This document shows, one piece after another, positions 57,350 to 64,000 of a DNA stretch of 64,000 bases. The notes beneath the pieces were generated by a model that saw nothing but the letters and a program-made list of their open reading frames with translations, was not told the DNA's origin and did not search any database. Source of the DNA: Elymus sibiricus (taxonomy: Eukaryota; Streptophyta; Magnoliopsida; Poales; Poaceae); NCBI GenBank assembly GCA_039707655.1, contig CM077666.1, positions 288,227,166-288,291,165 of the forward strand. The letters are read 5' to 3'. The position numbers were made by a program, and so were the translations under genes. The number at the start of each line of letters is the position of its first letter. Position 1 is the stretch's first letter.

Positions 57350-59500
57350 TATGTGGCGCACATGCATTTCAAAACTCGCGTAGTAACATTAGCTGACCAA
57401 TTAAATGTGTCTCTATTTTATTTGTATTTGTATCGTATCAGATTTGAATTTGATAACTAAGCTTTGGAATTATGAGTGGCATGTAGTTTATCTTGAAGGA
57501 TGGAGTGCTGCTAGTACGACAAGAAGCATCTAGGCAGATAGTAGTGTAGATAAAAGGGGGAAACCATAACATCATAAATAAATCTGGAAAGTGGAACTGG
57601 CTTGAAAATATGGGGTTGTATTGTAGCTACTAATCGAAAGCATGTCAATCCCCTAGAGGCCAGCTCTATTCAACTGAAGGCGCACTACTGTGACTATCAG
57701 TCTAGTCTCTCAAAGGCCACACAGCTCCTAGCATTTCCTGGATATTATGGCAGACCAACTCGAAGTGCTGAAAGCATCTAGCAGAAGCGGCCAATAGACC
57801 TATTTACTGCAGATCTCCCTGCTCCCCTTCCTGACAAGGAACATACTGTACTTATTAAAGAAGAACAGAAGAGGAACATGTTAAAGAAGAACAGAAGAGG
57901 AACATGTTAAAGAATAGAAGATGAAGCATATTATGGAGATTCCACTTCTTTCTATACATTTGGAAACTAAGATCATGATAAAACAGGCCACGTGCATTTG
58001 GAAACTCAAGTGGGAACATTAGCTGACCAATTAAATGTGTCTGTTAACTAATATCATTATCATATCACATTCGGATTTGAACAACTAAGCTTTGGAAATA
58101 TGAGTGGTGTGTTGTTTAGCTTGAAGGGTGGAGTGCTGCTAGTATGACACAAAGCACTTACGCAGCTGATAGTGTAGATAAAATGGGAAGACCCTAAGCA
58201 TCACGAGTAAAATTCGAAAAGTGGAACTAGCTGGAAAATATGGGCTTGTATTGCCGGTACGGCTACAAAGGCTTTGGATCCCCTATAGGGGCAGCTCTCT
58301 TCAACTGAAGGGGCACTACTGTTACTATCAGTCTAGACAATCAAAGGCGACACAGCTCTCAGCATTTCCTGGATATTATGGCAGACCAACTCGAAGAGTT
58401 GAAAGCATCGATCAGAAACGACCCAATAGACCTGTGGACTGCAAGTGTCCCTGCTCCTCTTCCCGACAAGGAACATACTGTACTACTATACTTATTAAAG
58501 AAGAACAGAAGACGAACATGTTAAAGAAGAGCAAGTAGATTTTGGATAATACAATGTTTGTTGCCCACCCATGATGAACCAGAGCGCACAAAGAAATGCA
58601 ATTCCCTGCTGTCTCTCTATATGTGGCCACGTGCGTTTGGGAACTCAAGTGGAAACATTAGCTGACCAATTAAATGTGTGTCTGTTAAGTAATATCATTA
58701 TCATATCACATTCGTATATGAACAACTAAGCTTTGGAATTATGAGTGGTGTGTTGTTTAGCTTGAAGGGTGGAGTGCTGCTAGTACGACACAAAGCACAT
58801 ACAAACCATAGTGTAGATAAATTGGGAAAACCCTAAGCATCACGAGTAAAATCGGGAAAGTGGAACTAACTGGAAAATATGGGCTTGTATTGCCGGTACG
58901 GCTACAAAGGCTTTGGATCCCCTATAGGGGCAGCTCTCTTCAACTGAAGGGGCACTACTGTTACTATCAGTCTAGACAATCAAAGGCGACACAGCTCTCA
59001 GCATTTCCTGGATATTATGGCAGACCAACTCGAAGAGTTGAAAGCATCGATCAGAAACGACCCAATAGACCTGTGGACTGCAAGTGTCCCTGCTCCTCTT
59101 CCAGGCAAGGAACATACTGTACTACTATACTTAATAAAGAATAGAAGAGGAACAGGTTAAAGAAGAGCAAGTAGAGTTTGGATACTACAATGTTCGTTGC
59201 CCACCCATGATGAACCAGAGCACATAAAAAAATGCAATTCCCTGATGTCTCTCTATATGTGGCGCACATGCTTTTTTGAAACTAAAGTAGGAACATTAGC
59301 TGACCAATTAAACGTTCTCTGTTTTACTAATATCAGATTCATATTTGAAAAACTAAGGTTTGAAAATATGAGTGGCATGTTGTTTCGCTTGATGGGTTGA
59401 GGAACAGTACTGGCACGACATGAAGCACCTATGATGATGGTAGTGAATATAAAAGGGGAAAACCATAAGCATTGCGAGTATTGTATAGTGTTGAGCGTAC
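57350..59500. repeat. Three tandem units of about 635 bp plus a partial fourth in the CACTA element
   Basis: The marker TGGAACTAGCTGGAAAATAT recurs near 57592 (diverged), 58221 and 58859, spacing about 630 and 639 bp. Each unit continues with GGCAGCTCTCTTCAACTGAA, GCATTTCCTGGATATTATGG and GAACATACTGTAC. Units 2 and 3 are nearly identical; unit 1 is diverged. A partial unit continues at 59260-59500. The open frames at 58221-58538 and 58860-59144 are simply repeats of each other. Confidence 0.9.
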
Positions 59501-60006
59501 CATGGCGGATCTGAAGGTGCAAAGGAGACAGAGGCTACTTCGCAAACAATGTTTGCTTTCAACTAAGAAGTAAGATTCTAAGTGATGGAAAAGAAACCAC
59601 AATAAAGCAGTGGCAATGTATTTTCTGGCTGAGATAAATAACTTGAGCAGATATGGAAGAGTACCGCCTCTGTTGCGGCGCCGTGTAGGCATCTGCGGGG
59701 AAGTTGAGGGTGCTGCGGTTGTGATGGCTGTCGGCGGCGTGGAAGCAGATCTGGCAGGGCAGACGGTGGCGGCGGGGGATATGTCCCGGCGCGGTGGACG
59801 AGACGGTCGTAGGAGCGGCCCCGGCAAGGTGGACGACGGCGCGGATGAAGCAAGAGGACGCGATGCAAGGATCCTGGTCCAGAACCATGGATGAGAGACG
59901 TCGATCTCTTGTAATGGACGACGATGTCGGGGTATCAGCTCCGGCATGGTGGAGGAGGACGGCGGCGGATGGGTTGGCGGACGGAGGAGGCTGGGGTGGA
60001 GAGGGT

Positions 60007-60340
60007 GTTTTGGCGCCCACGGAGTACGAATGGGGAAATGGAGGGAAAGAGAGGTAGGAGGGAACCATGTCTTTGGGACGCGCTTGTCTCAGATGCGAGG
60101 AAAGTTACAAACTTAGCCCCCGTTTAAAATTTTCAGACATCAAAGCGACATTGGTTGGTTGGGGGTAGGACGGTAATCTTGCATACCCCGAATATTGGGC
60201 GAGAGCGATTTTGGCTGAGGAGAGTTTGTTTTGGCGCCCACTGTTGGCGCCCACCGTGTATGAATCGGGGTGAGAGCCGATTTCGGCCGAGGAGAGACTA
60301 TGTTTTGGCACCCACCATGTATGAATCGGGGTGAGAGGTG
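60007..60340. repeat. Repeated TTTTGGCGCCCAC motifs upstream of the CACTA gene
   Basis: TTTTGGCGCCCA occurs near 60007 and 60229, GTTGGCGCCCACCGTG near 60242 and TTTTGGCACCCACC near 60302, each followed by a TATGAATCGGGG-like or TACGAATGGGG segment. Confidence 0.75.
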
Positions 60341-60589
60341 GTTATGTCACATTTGAGTGAAATTACAAACCTACCCCTATCGAGACCTATAGAAATCGAG
60401 CCTGCGGGTTTTGCGTGTCAGGGCATAGGCAGTAATTTCCATCACCCAAAATTTGGTTTCGGGCGGTTACGGCCGATGAGGGACTGGGTGTTTCACCGCT
60501 TCGTTCAAATTTTAGGAGAATAAGCTTGCACGTTTACCGTGCCATCTTAATTCGAATCCATTTTGTATTCTTTTTTTAGGCAGGATCCA

Positions 60590-60940
60590 GTTTGTATTCG
60601 AATACAAATATATATACATCATTTTTTATATATACTTTCAAAAGCACAACACCCTTTATATATATAAATGGTTTACAATTGCCATAATCTCAAATTCATA
60701 AGGTTGAATTCTAATATTTGAAACCACTTTATGTTCAACTCAAGTGCATGGATCACTAATATCAAGAAATTAAATAACATACATGTGCCCAAATTCAAAT
60801 GAATATGCATGTTTGATAGATCATTTTTGGTTCGAGTATGAATTACATGTATCATCATTTGTAAATCAAATATTTGAATCCCTTTTATGTTGACATCTTT
60901 TACACACGCAACTAAATACTTGAATCTCCTTTCATGCCCA
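60590..60940. other. AT-rich DNA with an 18-bp palindrome
   Basis: 60591-60608 is a perfect palindrome (TTTGTATTCGAATACAAA), followed by (TA)n tracts. No gene. Confidence 0.8.
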
Positions 60941-62240
60941 TCTCTCTCTAGGTCTCTCTTGCGTGCCCCTTCATATAGCAGTATAGCTATCACTCTCTTT
61001 TCTCTATCTCACCCGCACACTCAGTACATGTTTCTCTTTTTTTCACAAACACAGTCTCTCGCCGTCTCTCTCGACACGTGTCACACTCTCTCTATCTCTG
61101 TAGACCACTCGGCTTTCATTATCTCTTACGTCTCTATCATGCTCTGGTGTCTCTCTAGCTACCTAGCGTTATTTTTACCCGCCACACACACTCTCTCACT
61201 CGCCTTTCATTTTGTCTCTCTCTTTCTAGGGATCTATCACGCACCTCTTGTCTTTCTAGATTTGACTCCTACCACTAAAATTTATCTGTCTCTCACACAT
61301 ACACCGTTTGTCGGCGTCTCCTTTCCCTCTTCACCTCCGTTCCAAAACTGAAACTATACATTTGTTTACTGGTCAGACAATCTCTCTCTCACTCTCTCTA
61401 ACTCTCTCTCTCTCTCTCTCACACACACACCTCTTTGCTTTCGACCGCCCCCTCCCGACCCCTGTCTCTCTCTCACACACACACACAGCTCTCCCTTTCG
61501 CACCCCCGACTCCTGTCTCTCCCACACACACTTATAGACCAACCTCTGGCTAGGTTTATCCATCTATTACACACCCTCGCTCCCCCTTTCTCGTATATGT
61601 CTCTTCCGCGCTCCTTGTATCTATGTAGATATCTCGCACCTTCTTGAAACACACCCTCTCTGTGTAGTGTCTCCCGCGCTCCCTATTTGTTTGTAGCAAG
61701 AACTATCTTTCTCCGCAGCACACATACACACACACTCGACATTCTTTCTCGTGCGCTCTCTCTAGGTCTCTCTCGCACAATGTTTGTAGGCCCCTTCGTT
61801 CCACGCACCCCATCTCTCTCGGCCTCCCTTGCACACAATGTATCTCGCTCCCTAACCATTCATGTGTACTCCATGTAACTTCTCCCATCCTTTCTCCGTC
61901 GCACACAAACGCGCTCAATCGATCACCGAGCCTTCTTCCTTACATCTCTCACACCCGCATACTCCGATGTCTCTCACTGATCCTCGATCTTTTATCTACC
62001 TCTATTTCTCTCGATCGTGCACACACACTAGTTACCGTCTCTCTTTATGTCGATACCTCTCGCACACACACTCTTCGTGTCTTTTCACACATGCAGTACT
62101 CCCTCCTCTCCCTCTCTCTCCCTCTCTCTCTCAGACAGACGATCTATCTCGAGGTCAATCTCTCGTATGCACGCTCCCCCCCTCTCTCTAGGTTACTCTC
62201 TTTCTCTATGCCGGTTCTCACGCACACACACCACTTGTTT
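60940..62240. repeat. Long pyrimidine-rich tract (CT and CA microsatellite-like)
   Basis: About 1.3 kb dominated by TCTCTC and CACACA clusters (for example 61379-61430, 61460-61490, 62100-62135), interspersed with degenerate units containing CTCTCTCTAGG. All frames through it are low-complexity Ser/Leu/His/Thr translations and not genes. The opposite strand is GA-rich. Confidence 0.85.
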
Positions 62241-63239
62241 GTAGGACGATCCCTTGTAGGAAAAAATCTGGTGCTCCAAGGCCTTCCAAGCTCCCACGAT
62301 ACGATAGTTCTCCGGCCGTTGGATCGTGGAAAAAACCTCTGGACCCGAGCAAAATTTTGAGACTCTTTGAGGGGTTTTCTGCAAATTTTTACGACCTCTA
62401 CCTGTGTCTGTTTGATCGACGATCCAATGGTCCCCATAGGAATGCTGGAGTATTATAATTATTTTTTGGACATCACACAAACAATGGAGTACATATACGA
62501 AGAGAAGAGGCGCATGCAGTCGGTCCCTCGCCGTCTCGCACATATGAGAGTTACGTAACGCACAATAAAGAAATAAACCCGTAGGTGCACGATTTCTGCA
62601 TGCGCAGGTACCGGGTACGTGGTGGAGCGCACTTTTGTACGAAGAGTCATCTCGCATGATAATTTGATCCGCAGGTGTTGACGGTCCGGGACTACACGTG
62701 AACGACCTGGAGGCGGTGGCTTGCTACTGATCGAGTTGCCACGTTTATGAAATACATTTTTTTAGCAAGACACGAGTTCCGTTTTTCAATGGCGCATTAT
62801 ACTTTTTTTTAGAATCGTGTTATGCAATTTATTAAAACGATTGGTATGGAGCGAAAAATGAAAATCATCACTATACACGTAGGATGGAGTTTCAGCGCTT
62901 GCCGCTAGCCAGGGTTGCTCCCTTCACACTCTCACCCTCTCCTGATCTAAACAAGACGGGCGGTAGCCATTGTCTCTCTCCTCACCAGCGCTGAAAGATC
63001 CGACCAGATCCTGTCCGCCGTGGAAGGGTTGTGATGAGGCGTTGATGCGGTCGCCGTCGGTGAGGTAGGAGACACACTGCCGACGCGTCCCGATCTGCGG
63101 ACCGTGCCGTCCTCTCTCACCCGGTGCCAGAGCGGACGTGACCTCTCACTGGCGCAGGCATTGAACCGGTGCGCCGGCCGAGAGAGCAGCACCCGCTGCA
63201 CGCCAGGCTGAACACGCCTCCTCGCCGCATTATATCTTT
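62241..63239. other. Unassigned sequence
   Basis: No gene or transposon end recognised. Short frames here are not supported by any domain. 62325-62340 (GTTGGATCGTGG) and 62415-62432 (GACGATCCAATGG) form a weak inverted pair. Confidence 0.5.
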
Positions 63240-63470
63240 GCTTAGTTGGAGGAGAGAGAAGAGGAGAGAGAAGGAAAGCAGGCTGTAGAATAAGAGCCGG
63301 CTATAGCATGAGACCCAAGACACTTTGTGAGAATGTATGGTGGGCTAGCTAACAAAGTACTACATATTTAAATCTTACTATTGTAAGCCGACTATTAGGT
63401 TGACTCTAACAAATGACATGTCAACTTCTTATAGCCAATTGTTGGCTATATTATTAACCATGCTCTCAAC
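63240..63470. mobile_element. MITE-like segment
   Basis: A GAGAGAGAAGGAAAGC start followed by GGCTATAGCATGAG, AGCCAATTGTTGGCTATATTATTAACC and an ATGCTCT end resembles a common family of small grass inverted-repeat elements (other end of GAGCAAGTTTAATAG type). Terminal repeats are not convincingly paired, so this is tentative. Confidence 0.4.
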
Positions 63471-64000
63471 CAGCTTCAGACTGCCCCGCCTACATCCATT
63501 GAACCCTCGCGTGTGCCAAGAAACCAACTCCGCCCACATGTCCGTCTGCGAGCCTACCGGCATTCAACACAACGCCGCTTGGCTCCTAGCATGCGCCCGC
63601 TAGTTAAATAAGGCCAGACGCCTGGCAAGAACCGCACCACACCTCCGCTCCCCATCTCCTCCTTGCACCATTTTCTCCACACTCTCCATAGCATCCGGTG
63701 AGCATGAAGACGAGTTCTCCGGCATAAAAGCCGACTGGGTGCCAAGCCGAGCCTGCCGGATACAAGCCAGGAAAATCGCTGCTCCACCTCCCTCCCCGCC
63801 CTAGGCCGTCAATACCATGGGCGAGGCTGCAAGAGGGCAAGCGGAGGAGCAAGCCGCCACTCCAAGCTAGCCCCTGGTGCAACAACTCGCCGCTCCAAGC
63901 CAGCTCGCAGAGGAGTGGCCAGGTGCTCCACGCCGGCACGTGGGGGAGCATGGCGTCCAGTGCACCGTGGCCGGCCGCGCCATCCGCTGCAAACGTTGGC
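63471..64000. other. GC-rich sequence at the window end, possibly a promoter and 5' end
   Basis: TTAAATAAGGCC at 63603-63614 could be a TATA-like box, followed by a C-rich leader and ATG near 63704; the frame after that ATG stops within a few codons. I cannot assign a gene or an element. Confidence 0.3.

Larger units (their letters stand above)
54020..60068 (-). pseudogene. CACTA second-protein gene (Ptta/En/Spm-like), multi-exon and decayed
   Basis: From 5' to 3' on the - strand: Ser/Pro/His-rich first exon about 60068-59600; an exon about 57033-56805 (ENVRIKGILRKNAMANKPDI) with an in-frame TAG; about 56607-56120 (KRKRVIAEPEG, a Pro-rich repeat region, then HVHIFPSWEDYSEDKHHF); about 56047-55963; about 55920-55842 (NLQDIEWKNLVMHW); about 55773-55697 (KNNGLKWTTRYRNYAARYF); about 54423-54020 (SDISDARKN ... 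FIDAMQLELDDISVKQAQ). A frame change near 54180 and the TAG show decay. The EWKN...ARYF order is like the plant Ptta/En/Spm transposase-associated domain. The DDE transposase (TNPD type) is not seen. Confidence 0.6.
52306..60530 (-). mobile_element. CACTA transposon, left end visible
   Basis: Begins CACTACAAAAAAAACAC, the terminal motif of Triticeae CACTA elements, directly inside pol of E, which ends TTG (a possible 3-bp target site). It is followed by about 1.4 kb of subterminal repeats and a - strand gene. No GTAGTG-type right end could be found, so the right limit of 60530 is only the last point where repeat-type sequence resembles the element; it may extend past the window. Confidence 0.8.

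Noticed and set aside
58221..59144. Two similar small proteins (105 and 94 aa) as a gene family
   Set aside because: Both frames are copies of the same 635-bp tandem unit in a non-coding part of the CACTA element. There is no further support.
61300..62360. Ser/Leu/His-rich proteins in the CT-rich tract
   Set aside because: All are translations of CTCTCT and CACACA repeats.

Overview
The window is plant nuclear DNA, almost certainly from a Triticeae grass (wheat, Aegilops or barley type). The evidence is two Copia elements with BARE/Angela/WIS-type LTRs opening TGTTGGAAATATGCCC, large Tat-lineage Gypsy elements with two RNase H domains, a CACTA transposon opening CACTACAAAA, Stowaway MITEs, and spliced plant genes. 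I see no bacterial genes, CRISPR arrays or organelle sequence.

Left block (1-20034) is a three-level nest. An old Copia (G) is split at 1544/19477. Into it went Copia A (1545-19471, + strand, target duplication AATTG). Into the 5' LTR of A went Copia B (1904-10903, - strand, exactly 9000 bp, duplication GCAAC). Both duplications are perfect. LTR divergence counted by eye (3 of 1843 positions for B, about 21 of 1805 for A) agrees with the order of insertion.

Gene island (about 20035-28000) holds two convergent host genes. A two-exon + strand gene (20930-21961) encodes a 217-aa protein that I assign to the plant DUF7054-type family. A seven-exon - strand gene (27540-23116) encodes a 500-aa protein joining a trihelix DNA-binding domain to a UMP-kinase-like domain; its CDS is 1503 nt and every exon junction is in phase. 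Its 2.4-kb fourth intron carries an LTR fragment and a 5'-truncated RTE-type LINE. Upstream lie two adjacent Stowaway MITEs, a Harbinger-like element and a decayed copy of the gene's own 5' flank.

Gypsy block (30452-52305): a gag fragment (F) is interrupted by Tat-lineage element E (- strand), which is itself interrupted by Tat-lineage element D (33233-46475, + strand, 13.2 kb, duplication TCTGC, 592-bp LTRs). D and E carry, antisense to gag-pol and next to the 3' LTR, an extra multi-exon gene (putative gypsy-type transposon domain plus coiled coil) with its own TATA box. Between pol and that gene lies a tandem array of about 71-bp units.

Right block (52306-64000): a CACTA transposon starts inside the pol of E. 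It has a long GGCC-rich subterminal region, a decayed - strand transposon gene and three tandem units of about 635 bp. Its right end is not visible. Beyond it are AT-rich DNA, a 1.3-kb pyrimidine-rich tract, a MITE-like segment and sequence I cannot assign.

The most notable items are the trihelix/UMP-kinase fusion with altered kinase motifs, the antisense gene of the Gypsy elements, and the two same-family inverted pairs (A/B and D/E), which could form long double-stranded RNA.
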